Source of the DNA: a bacterium
Lineage (GTDB): Bacteria; SZUA-182; DTGQ01
DNA length: 64,000 nt
Reading direction: 5' to 3'
Assembly (NCBI GenBank): GCA_023512255.1
Contig: JAILZY010000001.1
Coordinates: 1-64,000 of the forward strand
The notes under the pieces were generated by a model. The model saw only the letters and a list, made by a program, of their open reading frames with translations. It was not told the DNA's origin and made no database searches. Made by a program: the position numbers and the translations under genes. Below are positions 26,476 through 36,687 of this stretch, in pieces; the first letter of the stretch is position 1; each line of letters starts with the position of its first letter.

Positions 26476-28389
26476 TTACAATGACCACCAAGGCTGTACG
26501 TCTAACACAAAAGTAGCTGTGCTCCAGCCGCCGCGAGGATCATAAGCGGTAATCTGCACGTTATATATCCCAGGAAAATAGGTCAGGAAAGAGTAGACCA
26601 CACCATTTCTATATCTTCCGTAGGTAGACTGGCCGCTCAGGCTCTGATCCGCATTGAGCTGTTTGGCGATCCCTTCCGGCGGAAGCTCTGTGACCATGCC
26701 GATGTTACAAGAATAGTACAGGGGCTCAAGGTCAGGATCATAGAATTCAACCGGTATGGAAAATAGTTGTCCGGCCAAAGCGACCTGTGGACTGTCAATA
26801 TCCTCTCCCAGAACCGGCGGATGATTCAGCCAGCCGCCAGGATTGGCTACTACCAGCGTATACTCAGCTATGCTAGTGAGCCCCCTAGTATCCCTGGCCA
26901 CGACTACAATCCGATGAACCCCTTCAAACTGTGGATGGAAGATAATATGGGGCGTAGTAGGCTCAGGAATTAAATCTTCCTGATAGGGGCCATATCCGTA
27001 ATAGGGCAGCCCATCAATAAAGGCCGTAAAAGTGATATTACCGCTTGCACTGCCGACTCCGGCCTTATCTGATTTTCCAAATATATCTTTCTGATAATCC
27101 TGATCATAGCAGCTAAAATATTTCTCATATGGCTGAGAGCTCCCAAGGAGATAGAAATCATCCTCAAGCTGCTCCAATCTAGGCGGATGATTAACCACTG
27201 GATAATTCACTACGCTCATGGGGAAAACCTCTACATCGCTCAAGCCCATCCTGTCAGTTACCCGAACGGTAACGATCAGATCTTCCAAGTATTGAGGAAC
27301 ATAGGTCAGCATGACCAGATTAGATTCAACCTGCGGATCATCAATACTGCAAGGCATGACGAATTTACCCTTAAAAGGAATTGGCGTAGGATCATCCACA
27401 AGTTTCACTCGGGTGATAAGGTTTGGGGTGTTGGTCCCATGTGCACCCCATCCACCAATGGTGGCTATAAAATATAACTGAGGATTCCCTGTTGGCACCG
27501 GCTGTAATAAATCAATGTCATTGGCTTCGATCAAAAGATTGAAGGGAACAAAAAGCTGAGCGAACTGCGGGCCGATTTTTTGTAGTTTGGGCGGATGATT
27601 GGCTATGATGTTTCTATTCGTATGAAACCATATATTGTCCATCCGGTATCCATTCCCGAGAATTCTGAGCCATTTTATTCTGGATTGTCCTCCTCCGAAT
27701 ACTTGGGAGCCGTCTCTTCTACCATTATCGGCCAAGTCGATGTCCTCATCCATATCCCGCATCACCATATGCCAGGTGCCGTCTTGGTATTGCCGCCCTA
27801 GATTAACCACGACATATGCCGGGTTCTGCTCAGTATTGCCTCCTGCTGGAAATCCTCCTTCGGCCAAAACCGGAGGCTCCCCTTGATAGCCGACAGGACG
27901 ATAGCCTAGGATTACATAATGGCCACTGGCAGTAATCAACCCTACCTGAAACTCCCATTGATCCCACTCTTCCAGGCCAAGCCTTGAAGCAACGTTAAAG
28001 GAGATTACCTTGTGATTAGTAATCGGCTGAGGACCTGATGGGGTCAGGTAGCGAATATCCTCATTCATCACCCAGAAGCGTTCCAGGCGGTTAAATACGG
28101 AAGGGTTAGTGGACCAAACTTCCAATACCCTGCTCCCTTCAGCAAAATCCAAAACAGTGCGCATAGCTCCATACCCAATGCCGAAGCCAAAGTAGGGATA
28201 GGCATAGCTAGAAGTCTTCCAGCCCCAGTTGAGAGGATCGTCCCAGTACTCAAAATCCTGCCATCGAATCGTCTGGGTCGGTACTATCTGAGCGAAGACC
28301 TGATGGCAGCACATAAGAGCCGTAATTACCAGAAGCAGTCCAAATATCTGTTTTCGAACCTTTAATGCTTCTAAAAACTTTCTGCTCAT
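26476..28389 (-). CDS. Secreted protein with tandem Ig/cadherin-like domains
   Basis: 637 residues. ATG 28389 is chosen because GGAAGGAG stands 8 nt before it; a TTG two codons upstream is the alternative. A signal peptide ends at VFAQ (~34). The first ~260 residues form an aromatic-rich domain rich in Trp and Tyr that I do not recognise. Three repeats follow, each opening with NHPP (at about 265, 400 and 525) and carrying Asp-rich turns such as YDPDLEPLYY, resembling extracellular Ig/cadherin folds. The ending QPWWSL shows no known sorting motif. It lies downstream of another secreted-protein gene, with 119 bp between, probably one transcript ending at the shared terminator. Confidence 0.75.
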   Translation of the reverse strand: MSRKFLEALKVRKQIFGLLLVITALMCCHQVFAQIVPTQTIRWQDFEYWDDPLNWGWKTSSYAYPYFGFGIGYGAMRTVLDFAEGSRVLEVWSTNPSVFNRLERFWVMNEDIRYLTPSGPQPITNHKVISFNVASRLGLEEWDQWEFQVGLITASGHYVILGYRPVGYQGEPPVLAEGGFPAGGNTEQNPAYVVVNLGRQYQDGTWHMVMRDMDEDIDLADNGRRDGSQVFGGGQSRIKWLRILGNGYRMDNIWFHTNRNIIANHPPKLQKIGPQFAQLFVPFNLLIEANDIDLLQPVPTGNPQLYFIATIGGWGAHGTNTPNLITRVKLVDDPTPIPFKGKFVMPCSIDDPQVESNLVMLTYVPQYLEDLIVTVRVTDRMGLSDVEVFPMSVVNYPVVNHPPRLEQLEDDFYLLGSSQPYEKYFSCYDQDYQKDIFGKSDKAGVGSASGNITFTAFIDGLPYYGYGPYQEDLIPEPTTPHIIFHPQFEGVHRIVVVARDTRGLTSIAEYTLVVANPGGWLNHPPVLGEDIDSPQVALAGQLFSIPVEFYDPDLEPLYYSCNIGMVTELPPEGIAKQLNADQSLSGQSTYGRYRNGVVYSFLTYFPGIYNVQITAYDPRGGWSTATFVLDVQPWWSL

Positions 28390-28508
28390 ATCCAAAACTC
28401 CTTCCCTCTTTTTTAAACTTCTCTAATTTTATGGTTTCTTTTTTTCTCCATTATTTTTATATTTATCTGTTTAAAATATTAGATTTAGATTATTCTTCCT
28501 CTGCACCG

Positions 28509-31094
28509 CTACGGTGTCTTTGACTTTGGTCTTGACCACAAAATTGCTCTTTTCATATCTGCTATATATCCCCTTGCTCTTTCGACCTTAAAATTATCTC
28601 CTGCACAGCCTCCCCAAAGCCAGACGGTGGATCTCCACTTCCCTTTCCTAGAATCAAAGTGACTTATGGCCGTGCTATTGACTCTAGCCTCTTGGAGGCT
28701 CCCCCCCAAGGTGCGCAACACATCCTGAGCGTAAAGGTTCTTGTCGGGCCCATCAGGAACAGAGATAATATTGCGGCCCTCTGCAAGGTTCATCGGGGGC
28801 GGTGGAGTGATAGTAAAGGGAGGAATTCGAAGGCTTGGAATATCCTGATCTAAATAAAAAATATAGCCGCGGCCAGGTTCAATCGCAAAGTCATTGCCAA
28901 GAGGAGAAGAGCTGTTAGAATCAAAATACATTACGCTTCCCTTATTCCCTCCCGTTCCGAGCAAAATGCGCCGGCTACTGGGGAAAAGAAGTAAAAATTC
29001 CCTAGCTGTGTCGCAGGCTTTGAGCGGGGTTCCAGGATAAGCGAATAAATTCAATCCGGCTGAAAAGGGGTATTGGTGGCTCGACAGCCCGATATTTATT
29101 TCTTTATCCTCTCCGGCAGTGATATAAACAGGAGTAATGATAATATTAGGATCATCCATGTGTGATGGATTGATACTTTGCAGGGCCATAGCCAGGCGCT
29201 TAACCTCCCATTGGCACCAAGGTTCAGCCTGCCTAAAAGCGGTAACGTTATCGTACATTTCATTGAAGTAGCCACCTTTTACGATGTTTGGATCATGATA
29301 GGTATAGACGATAAAACCAGAGTTTGGCAGCCCGGTAATGGTAAAATAGCCTTGAGAATCAGTAGTGGCCGAGCAGGGTATCTGACCTAAGTAGTTGATA
29401 TCCATAGCTCGAACAGCAACATTAGCCAAACCCATTTCCGGCTTTTCATCTGAAAAAACCCGGCCATGAATTTTCCCCGATCCCTGACAGGGTTCATATT
29501 TTACTAGAGTGATCGTTCCAACATTTCTGCTTTCGCCTAATTTCAAACCGGCCACTGTCTGCTCAACAACTCCATAGCCTGTTTTATCCAGACGCAAGAT
29601 CACATCTCCTGAAAGAAGCTGCTGGAAAGAAAACTCTCCTGTAGAGGAATTGACCACTGTAAAGGAAATCTGCTCATGAGAGCGGGTCAGTAGGCTAGCG
29701 GAAATATTGGTTAGAGTTCCTCCTTTAACCACTACTCGGCCAGAGATTGTAGTCTTGGCTAGGACAAAGTCGATCTTTTTTGCCTCGCCTGCTCCGAGAG
29801 AAACTACCTCGGCATTCTCAGCCGAATAAGCGTTTTGGCCATAAAAAACGCTGAACACATCACTGCTTCCAACTCGGGCAAAAGCCCGGATCTTATACCC
29901 TCCCGCCTTGAGAAATTTAAAAGCGTAGCCACCGTAACTTCCAGTGTGGTAAACTGCCAGCTTATCAGGATCAGTAGCAGGCATACTCATCACCTTGGCT
30001 GGAATAACGGCCCTTTCAACTATCTGGCCGTTGACGGGAATAATCTCCATTTGAATACCCTCAATACCCTGCTCCTCACTGTCAGCTTTGGTGAGATAGG
30101 AAATCTGCGGATTAGTAGGATCCATATGGTTAGGATCAAAACCGATAACCAAATCCGATTGGCTGTGCCATCCTTCGGTAACTACCCGAAAGAGGTGTGA
30201 AGTTACTTCTCTAGTATTAGGATCTGTAATAATGCCATAAATCATGCCTGCCTGAGCAAAAGAGCTGAAACGAACAGGATCTGCCTGGGGTTTTTTACAA
30301 GTGATGGTTACCTTAGCCTGCTGGGGAAGAAAACGGTAGGTTTGATTTATGGAATAGGTGCAGTAAGGATTTGAAATTTCAAGGTCGTAAAAAAACTGAG
30401 TACTGTCTTTCACCCAGATATTATAACTTCCCTCTGGTAGAGGAACTTTAGCGTTCGGCTCTAGGATGTAGTCAGCCAGATCAATAGAATAATGGGTTAT
30501 ATTAGGATCACTAAACATCCAATACCAGGGCGGATTCCCAGGAGGAAAGGTCATGGTAGTTTTCCCCTTATAGTTTACCGTACCTTCCAGATAAACGACG
30601 CAGCCTCGATTATGAGGCAGATCAATGGTCAGGGGGATTTTCCCTCCCCAGCAAAGTTTAAAATCCTTGGTTATCTTTTGATTGGGCGAAATTCCAATTT
30701 TATTTCCCTCTCCCCACTGCCCGGTTTCGGAATAAAGCCAATAGTGATCTTCGTAGCACTCGGTTACATACTGATTTTCAGGATCTTGAGCACAAAGGTA
30801 AATCTCTTGCCATCCCGTCAGATTAAGATTTAGGGTATAATATCCATCAGCATTGGTTACCGTCTGCCCAATAGGAGTAATGCCAATAGGATGATAGGCG
30901 GTAATCTGGATGCCAGCCAACCCCTTGACCGCACCCGAGTCTGAATACTCTGTTACCCTGCCGCTGATTACAGCCGGTGGGATACTGGCCGCCATAGCCT
31001 GGTGTGCCCAGGCAAGAGAGAAAATTATCAAAAGCAAAGCCATAAGAGAAGGGTACAATTGAAGTAAAAAACAATTATCCTTTCGTAAGTACAT
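28509..31094 (-). CDS. Secreted protein with carboxypeptidase-regulatory-like repeats
   Basis: 861 residues. ATG 31094 follows AGGAGC. The signal peptide ends near AMAAS (~36). Several beta-sandwich repeats of the CarboxypepD_reg/SpaA type follow (ISGRVTEYSDSG; ISGRVVVKGG; IHGRVFSDEKPEMG; each with a D(S/A)xGYFTI or DGYYTL strand). The last ~190 residues are two copies of a module with GxNLFAYPG or GRNIISVPD at the start and F-I-x-P-G-R-G-Y near the end. The same module ends the C25 protease and occurs in the giant protein at the window start. A conserved upstream element lies at 31168-31389. Confidence 0.78.
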   Translation of the reverse strand: MYLRKDNCFLLQLYPSLMALLLIIFSLAWAHQAMAASIPPAVISGRVTEYSDSGAVKGLAGIQITAYHPIGITPIGQTVTNADGYYTLNLNLTGWQEIYLCAQDPENQYVTECYEDHYWLYSETGQWGEGNKIGISPNQKITKDFKLCWGGKIPLTIDLPHNRGCVVYLEGTVNYKGKTTMTFPPGNPPWYWMFSDPNITHYSIDLADYILEPNAKVPLPEGSYNIWVKDSTQFFYDLEISNPYCTYSINQTYRFLPQQAKVTITCKKPQADPVRFSSFAQAGMIYGIITDPNTREVTSHLFRVVTEGWHSQSDLVIGFDPNHMDPTNPQISYLTKADSEEQGIEGIQMEIIPVNGQIVERAVIPAKVMSMPATDPDKLAVYHTGSYGGYAFKFLKAGGYKIRAFARVGSSDVFSVFYGQNAYSAENAEVVSLGAGEAKKIDFVLAKTTISGRVVVKGGTLTNISASLLTRSHEQISFTVVNSSTGEFSFQQLLSGDVILRLDKTGYGVVEQTVAGLKLGESRNVGTITLVKYEPCQGSGKIHGRVFSDEKPEMGLANVAVRAMDINYLGQIPCSATTDSQGYFTITGLPNSGFIVYTYHDPNIVKGGYFNEMYDNVTAFRQAEPWCQWEVKRLAMALQSINPSHMDDPNIIITPVYITAGEDKEINIGLSSHQYPFSAGLNLFAYPGTPLKACDTAREFLLLFPSSRRILLGTGGNKGSVMYFDSNSSSPLGNDFAIEPGRGYIFYLDQDIPSLRIPPFTITPPPPMNLAEGRNIISVPDGPDKNLYAQDVLRTLGGSLQEARVNSTAISHFDSRKGKWRSTVWLWGGCAGDNFKVERARGYIADMKRAILWSRPKSKTP

Positions 31095-31350
31095 GGAATA
31101 ATGCTCCTATTCCCTGTGGACAGTTTATAACCAGGTGCAGGCAAGATGATATTCTCAAAAGTTTAATGCAACACTTATGCCATACTTTGCCAACCAATGA
31201 CAATTTTTCAATTCCCGCACTCCTTAACTTCTCATCTTAAACTTCTAATCTTGTGTTTCAGTTATGATAGATCATAATTTCTACGCTTCGGGGCATCAAC
31301 CCTGACCAGACTCTCACCGAGCCCTAAAAATAGAGTTTGCTGGCCAATTT

Positions 31351-31389
31351 TATGAAATATTTTGCATAAATATGAAATAATATTCATAC
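31351..31389. promoter_or_regulatory. TATGAA element, copy 1
   Basis: A 39-bp element contains TATGAA at its start, a second TATGAA at 31371 and an inverted TTCATA at 31384-31389, making a palindrome with a 6-7 bp centre. It is nearly identical in layout to 45269-45308 and 53254-53294. About 165 bp nearer the minus-strand gene is a looser match (TGCAACACTTATGCCATAC, about 31168-31186) to the second motif seen at the other two sites. Confidence 0.5.
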
Positions 31390-31463
31390 TCGCGGCTTTT
31401 CCCTCTTATCTAGTGGCCGATTTACCAGCCACAAATTCAACACGGTTTATTATTTTAGTTGGA

Positions 31464-31492
31464 TTGACATTATCGGTATGAAATGATATCCT
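31464..31492 (+). promoter_or_regulatory. Promoter of ileS-lspA-lgt
   Basis: A perfect TTGACA at 31464-31469, a 17-bp spacer and TATCCT at 31487-31492, preceded by TG one base upstream as in extended -10 promoters. It is 55 bp before ileS. Confidence 0.5.
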
Positions 31493-31547
31493 CATCATGC
31501 TGAGATAGATAAGGATTTCTTGCTCTGACCCTTAAGGAGACGAAAGT

Positions 31548-34418
31548 ATGGATTATAGCCTTACTCTTAATTTGCCAAAGACAAAGTTTCCCATGAAAGC
31601 TAACCTTGTCCAAAAAGAGTTGGAACTTATTGAATTTTGGGAACAAAATCGTATTTATGAAAAAATGATGAATCGCCGGGCAGATAATGGCTCATTCATC
31701 TTACACGATGGTCCTCCGTATGCCAACGGACATATCCATATCGGACATGCTTTTAATAAGATATTGAAAGATATTATTATCCGCTCTAAAAATATGACCG
31801 GATTTCAGGCCAGCTATATCCCAGGCTGGGATTGCCACGGTTTGCCGATTGAGCATGAGGTTGACAAAAAGCTAGGACCTAAAAAGCAACAGCTCAGTAC
31901 TTACGAAATCAGAAAACTCTGCCGAGAATATGCCAAGAAATTTGTTGATATCCAAAAAAAAGAATTCCAGCGGCTTGGTGTTTTCGGGGACTGGGATCAC
32001 CCCTACCTAACCATGGATCCAGAGTATGAATCGGCGATTGTGAGGGAATTCGGACGCCTGGCTGCTAGCGGCGGAGTCTATCGAGGGCTTAAACCCGTCT
32101 ACTGGTGTTCTTTCTGCCAGACAGCCTTAGCTGAAGCCGAGGTGGAATATGCCGATCATACCTCCCCATCAATCTGGGTAAAATTCCCTGTTCGGTCTGG
32201 TTTCCGAGAAAAATTCCCTGATCTGGCTAACCAGGCATCCAAATGCTCAGTCCTGATCTGGACTACCACTCCGTGGACACTTCCCGCCAATCTGGCCATT
32301 GCCGTCAATCCCGACTATGAATATGCGGCCTGCCAAGTTGATGATGAGGTTTGGCTCATGGCCAAAGATCTGGTAGAGCGAACCATGAACGTAGCCAAAA
32401 TCTCCGAGTACCAGATTCTCAAGACCTTTGCAGGAGGCGCACTTTTAGGGATCATCAGCCAGCATCCTTTCTATGAGCGGGAATCCCCGATTGTGCCGGC
32501 TGCCTATGTTACTCTTGATCAAGGAACGGGCTGTGTTCACATCGCTCCTGGTCACGGCCAGGAGGACTATGAGGTTGGCCAGCGTCATGGATTTTCCCCC
32601 TATGCCCCGGTTAACCAGGAAGGGAAATTCACTTCTGAGGTTCAATATTTTGCCGGAGTGCCTATTTTTAAGGCTAATCCTGAAATTATTCGCCTCATGC
32701 GTGAGCAGGGAACTCTCATTTTTGAGGAGACGGTGGTCCACTCTTATCCTCATTGCTGGCGATGCAAAAACCCGGTCATTTTCAGGGCTACAGAGCAGTG
32801 GTTTATCTCCATGGAAAAAAATGATCTGCGGGCCAAGGCTCTCGAGCAGATTCGCCAGGTCAGGTGGATTCCCCGATGGGGGGAAAACCGGATCAGCAGC
32901 ATGGTAAGCGACCGCCCTGACTGGTGCATTTCCCGACAAAGGTCATGGGGAGTGCCGATCGTTGTCTTCTTCTGCTCATCATGCCAGTATCCTATTATGG
33001 ATAGGGAAGTTATTGAGCATGTAGCTGATCTGGTAGCCAAAGAGGGCATTGATATCTGGTTCCAGAGAGAGCCAAAAGAGCTTCTGCCAGATGGGTTTAC
33101 CTGCCCAAGATGTCAGGGTGCGGAATTCACCAAAGATATGAATATCCTAGATGTCTGGTTTGAGTCAGGAGTAAGTTTTGCCGCTGTCCTTGAAAAAAGG
33201 CCCTCTTTGAGATTTCCGGCTGATCTCTACCTTGAGGGAAGCGATCAGCACCGCGGCTGGTTTCAGAGTTCACTCTTGACCTCAGTGGGCACTAGAGGAC
33301 TGCCTCCCTACCGCTCGGTCCTAACTCATGGATTTGTGGTTGATGGTGAAGGGAAAAAGATGTCAAAATCAGCCGGCAATGTCATCGCTCCGCAGGAAGT
33401 AATAGAAAAACTCGGGGCGGATATTTTGCGCCTGTGGGTCTGCTCTGAGGATTACAAAGATGATATCCGCATCTGCAATGATCTTCTGCGGCGGCTTTCG
33501 GATGCCTATCGCCGGATCCGAAACACCTGTCGCTATCTCCTCAGCAATTTAGAGGATTTCGATCCGCAGACCGACCGAGTTCCTTTTGATCAGATGGAGG
33601 AGATGGATCGGTGGATTCTTCACAGGTTCCAGGAGCTCATAGCCAGGGTTCGCAAGGCCTATGAAGATTACGAATTTCATATTCTCTTTCACGGGCTTCA
33701 CAATTTTTGTACCGTTGACCTAAGCTCCTTTTATCTTGATGCCTCCAAAGACCGAATGTACACTCGCGGGAAATCGTCCCTCGGCAGAAGATCCGGACAG
33801 ACCGCTATGTATGAGATCATCCTAGGAATGGTAAAGCTGATGGCTCCTGTGCTGTGTTTTACCGCCGAAGAGATCTGGAAATATCTCCCTGGGTCAAAAG
33901 ATCTGCCAGAGAGTGTTCATCTGGCCTCATTGCCCGATCCCAAGGCTGAGTACCTAGATAGCGACCTGGCCGAGCGGTGGGAAACCCTTTTGCAGGTGCG
34001 GGCAGAAGTAGCCAAGGTACTCGAAGCAGCTAGAGCGGCCAAGGTGATCGGCCACTCACTCGATGCCCAGGTGAGCCTTATCCTGACTGATCCTAAGTTG
34101 TATGATTTCCTAAAAAAATATGCGGATCTTCTTCCCACCATCTTTATTACCTCTTCGACAACTCTTGAGCAAACTGAATCCGCACCGTCTGATGCCGAAG
34201 GCTACACGCGCAGTGGCCTGTTCGATCAACTCTTTATCAAAGTTACTCACGCCGAGGGAGAAAAGTGTGCCCGGTGCTGGAAATACAGCCCCCTGGTTGG
34301 AAAAACAGCCGAATACCCTGATCTGTGTGCGACCTGTGTCTCGGTGCTGAAAAGCATGCCTGATCAGCCAAGCAAGGAGCTCCAGCCAGCGGTAGAGCAG
34401 GGAGAGTCAAGCCGGTGA
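31548..34418 (+). CDS. ileS: Isoleucyl-tRNA synthetase
   Basis: 956 residues, the size of bacterial-type IleRS. It charges tRNA-Ile and edits misactivated valine. The HIGH motif lies in PPYANGHIHIGH (~56-67) and KMSKS in GEGKKMSKSAGN (~599-610). The CP1 editing domain lies between them. A C-terminal zinc ribbon (CARCWKYSP, then CATC) is intact. AAGGAG precedes ATG 31548. The stop overlaps lspA by 4 nt. Confidence 0.97.
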   Translation: MDYSLTLNLPKTKFPMKANLVQKELELIEFWEQNRIYEKMMNRRADNGSFILHDGPPYANGHIHIGHAFNKILKDIIIRSKNMTGFQASYIPGWDCHGLPIEHEVDKKLGPKKQQLSTYEIRKLCREYAKKFVDIQKKEFQRLGVFGDWDHPYLTMDPEYESAIVREFGRLAASGGVYRGLKPVYWCSFCQTALAEAEVEYADHTSPSIWVKFPVRSGFREKFPDLANQASKCSVLIWTTTPWTLPANLAIAVNPDYEYAACQVDDEVWLMAKDLVERTMNVAKISEYQILKTFAGGALLGIISQHPFYERESPIVPAAYVTLDQGTGCVHIAPGHGQEDYEVGQRHGFSPYAPVNQEGKFTSEVQYFAGVPIFKANPEIIRLMREQGTLIFEETVVHSYPHCWRCKNPVIFRATEQWFISMEKNDLRAKALEQIRQVRWIPRWGENRISSMVSDRPDWCISRQRSWGVPIVVFFCSSCQYPIMDREVIEHVADLVAKEGIDIWFQREPKELLPDGFTCPRCQGAEFTKDMNILDVWFESGVSFAAVLEKRPSLRFPADLYLEGSDQHRGWFQSSLLTSVGTRGLPPYRSVLTHGFVVDGEGKKMSKSAGNVIAPQEVIEKLGADILRLWVCSEDYKDDIRICNDLLRRLSDAYRRIRNTCRYLLSNLEDFDPQTDRVPFDQMEEMDRWILHRFQELIARVRKAYEDYEFHILFHGLHNFCTVDLSSFYLDASKDRMYTRGKSSLGRRSGQTAMYEIILGMVKLMAPVLCFTAEEIWKYLPGSKDLPESVHLASLPDPKAEYLDSDLAERWETLLQVRAEVAKVLEAARAAKVIGHSLDAQVSLILTDPKLYDFLKKYADLLPTIFITSSTTLEQTESAPSDAEGYTRSGLFDQLFIKVTHAEGEKCARCWKYSPLVGKTAEYPDLCATCVSVLKSMPDQPSKELQPAVEQGESSR

Positions 34419-34930
34419 AAGAAGGCTCGATAAAATCTCCGAAAATTCCCCTACTTATCCTGGTTGCAATTCTAGCCCTAGATTTTGGGACCAAATATCT
34501 GGCCCGCTCTTTCCTGCGCCAGATTCATTCCCTGACCATTATCCCAAACTTCTTTAACCTGACGTATGTCGAAAACCGAGGGGCTGCCTTTGGCTTTTTA
34601 GCCGAAACCAATGCCCGGTTCAGGACGCCATTTTTTGTCTTCATTTCTCTGGTGGCTATTTTGGTCATCATCATTCTCTATCGCCGAGAGGAGGGAGGAG
34701 CGTGGGGACGCCTAGCTCTGATTTTCATCCTCGGAGGAGCTCTGGGCAATATGGTCGATCGGCTGCGGTTTGGCTGGGTAATTGATTTTCTGGATTTCCA
34801 TTGGTATCACTATCATTGGCCTGCCTTCAACGTTGCTGACATAGCCATATGTATCGGAGTAGGTATGCTGATGATCAACATGTTTTCTGGCCAAAAAGGG
34901 AGAAAACCGCTTGCATCCAATACTTTTTAA
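34415..34930 (+). CDS. lspA: Lipoprotein signal peptidase II
   Basis: 171 residues with four transmembrane helices. This aspartyl protease of the inner membrane cuts prolipoproteins after diacylglyceryl transfer. The catalytic Asp pair is Asp124 (GWVIDFLDFH) and Asp142 (FNVADIAI); the motif NRGAAFGFL is present. It starts at GTG 34415 behind GGGAGA and overlaps both ileS and lgt. The gene order puts two successive lipoprotein-maturation enzymes together. Confidence 0.95.
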   Translation: MKEGSIKSPKIPLLILVAILALDFGTKYLARSFLRQIHSLTIIPNFFNLTYVENRGAAFGFLAETNARFRTPFFVFISLVAILVIIILYRREEGGAWGRLALIFILGGALGNMVDRLRFGWVIDFLDFHWYHYHWPAFNVADIAICIGVGMLMINMFSGQKGRKPLASNTF

Positions 34931-35684
34931 ATTTGGTCCTATTAGTGTCCACACTTATGGTTTTTTCATTGCCCTTGCCTTTTTCACTGCTATCATCTGG
35001 TCCTCATGGGAAGCCAAGCGGCTCGGGGAAAATCCAGAGCGAATAATGGACCTTGGATTTCTAATCATCCTGGCTGCTATTATCGGCTCTCGTATTCTCT
35101 TCATTCTGTTAAACCTTCAGGATTATCTTGAACATCCAATAAATATGATTAAGATATGGGAGGGAGGGTTAGTATTTTATGGCGGATTGATCGCCAGCAT
35201 TCTGACAGCTTTGTGGTATCTCAAAAAACACCGCCTGCGGATCTGGAAATATGGCGATATTCTCTCCCCAGCCATCGCTCTGGGACAAAGTATCGGCCGA
35301 GTGGGCTGCCTGATGGCTGGCTGCTGTTACGGAAAGGAAACTGCTCGTCCTTGGGCTGTGCGCTTTACCGATCCTCAGACCCTGGCTATGCCGAATATTC
35401 CCTTGCACCCAACCCAAATTTATGAGTCAATCGCCACCCTGCTCATATTCGGCCTTTTGTTGAGATTGAGAAAAAGAAAAAGCTTTGATGGACAGATTTT
35501 CTGGCTCTATATTGCTCTCTATGCAATAGTGCGATTTATCATCGACTTTTTCCGTGGGGATGAAACCAAGACCTTTTTCCACCACACCTTATCACTTACC
35601 CAGGTTCTCGGGATTGCTCTATTTCTAAGTGCCCTCTATATGCTCTGGAGCTTGAAAAAGAAAGTAACTAACAGCAGACAATAA
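34911..35684 (+). CDS. lgt: Prolipoprotein diacylglyceryl transferase
   Basis: 257 residues, multi-pass membrane protein. It transfers diacylglyceryl from phosphatidylglycerol to the lipobox Cys, the step before LspA. The family signature appears as GQSIGRVGCLMAGCCYGK (~126-143). HPTQIYE (~164-170) and the N-terminal region with HTYG (~13-16) are also present. It starts at TTG 34911 after GGGAGA, overlapping lspA by 20 nt. Confidence 0.95.
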   Translation: MHPILFKFGPISVHTYGFFIALAFFTAIIWSSWEAKRLGENPERIMDLGFLIILAAIIGSRILFILLNLQDYLEHPINMIKIWEGGLVFYGGLIASILTALWYLKKHRLRIWKYGDILSPAIALGQSIGRVGCLMAGCCYGKETARPWAVRFTDPQTLAMPNIPLHPTQIYESIATLLIFGLLLRLRKRKSFDGQIFWLYIALYAIVRFIIDFFRGDETKTFFHHTLSLTQVLGIALFLSALYMLWSLKKKVTNSRQ

Positions 35685-35873
35685 ACACTTACAAAAAGAC
35701 TAAGCACTAGAAAAGGGCACCATTATAAAAACTTAACACCTTTAAAAAGCTCGCTCTTATTTATTAGCTACCATTGAGAGACATAACCCTAATAAGAGCT
35801 AAGCTCCTTTGAGGGTTTATGGTGTCTGATATTAAGAGCGATTTACTTAGCGAGAAAACCCCTAAATCCCCCT
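35685..35873. other. Intergenic region with a degenerate family B end
   Basis: The 189 bp between convergent genes contain inverted arms CGCTCTTATT (about 35752) and AATAAGAGCT (about 35791). At 35846-35860 is CTTAGCGAGAAAACC, which matches the right terminus of repeat family B. No gene is seen. Confidence 0.4.
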
Positions 35874-36662
35874 TCATCTCAATAAGTACCAGTAGGCACA
35901 GCCGATCGCACCTACAAACTGGCTGTGAGGTAGCACCACTACTTGCCTGGGCTTGCAGTTTTCTCGAATGATCTGCTGAATAGCTGCATTGCGGGAAACC
36001 CCACCAGAGAGGAGGATCACCTGGCCTGAAAACTGACTCAGCATAGGAGCAAGACGGCGAAAAACCGAAAAATTCACTCCAGCACACAAAGATGACAAAG
36101 AAGCTCCTTCTACCAGCTTTCCAATCAACTCTGACTCGCCGAAAATAGCGCAGGTTGAGTCAAGCTCAACCGGATTTTCGGCATAGCGCCCCAGCTCTTC
36201 CAGACTAACTCCTAATACCCTGGCCATATTTTCCAAATATCGCCCGCTGCTAGCCGCACACTTATCATTCATAACAAAATCAGATACTTTCCCCTGCTCA
36301 ACCAGAGCTACTTTTGAGTCCTGGCCGCCGATATCAACCAGGATAAAGTCTGATAAGCCACTCAGATAGCAGGCCCCTAAGGCATGGGCCATGATTTCTG
36401 GAATTTGGTAGGAGTTCTCAAAGCAGAGCGAATTTCGGCCATAACCAGTGGTTACTACTGGATAGCCCAAGTTTTTAGCCGGACCGATGCTCTCATCCTC
36501 AATTCGCAGCCCTCCTCCTGGTTCAATCTGGCGACAGCGGCGATAAAAGGCTATGGTCTCATAACTTTCCATCTGCCTGATTTCTCTCCCCTCTCCCATG
36601 AGCACAATCTTTACCTCTCGACTGCCAAGGTCCATTCCCCAGACCGCTTTGCTCCTACTCAT
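35874..36662 (-). CDS. ATP-dependent activase of the BcrAD/BadFG/HgdC family
   Basis: 262 residues. These ASKHA-fold ATPases form homodimers around one [4Fe-4S] cluster. They use ATP hydrolysis to push single low-potential electrons onto a partner enzyme. The N-terminal phosphate loop GMDLGSREVKIVL (~9-21) and the second DIGGQDSKV (~110-118) are present. The cluster Cys are Cys135 (NDKCAASSGRYLE) and Cys171 (STCAIFGESE). It lies 25 bp downstream of its likely partner, the double-cubane-type protein, and both are on the minus strand. Confidence 0.92.
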   Translation of the reverse strand: MSRSKAVWGMDLGSREVKIVLMGEGREIRQMESYETIAFYRRCRQIEPGGGLRIEDESIGPAKNLGYPVVTTGYGRNSLCFENSYQIPEIMAHALGACYLSGLSDFILVDIGGQDSKVALVEQGKVSDFVMNDKCAASSGRYLENMARVLGVSLEELGRYAENPVELDSTCAIFGESELIGKLVEGASLSSLCAGVNFSVFRRLAPMLSQFSGQVILLSGGVSRNAAIQQIIRENCKPRQVVVLPHSQFVGAIGCAYWYLLR

Positions 36663-36687
36663 AGATCACCGCCCGCACACTTGCTCC

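Larger units (their letters stand above)
31095..31547. other. Divergent intergenic region before ileS
   Basis: 453 bp. It holds a palindrome TTATGAT-AG-ATCATAA at 31262-31277, the conserved TATGAA element at 31351-31389 and the ileS promoter at 31464. No T-box leader features for ileS were seen. Confidence 0.55.

Noticed and set aside
31095-31547. T-box leader for ileS
   Set aside because: No T-box consensus or specifier-loop structure could be recognised; a simple promoter explains the region.
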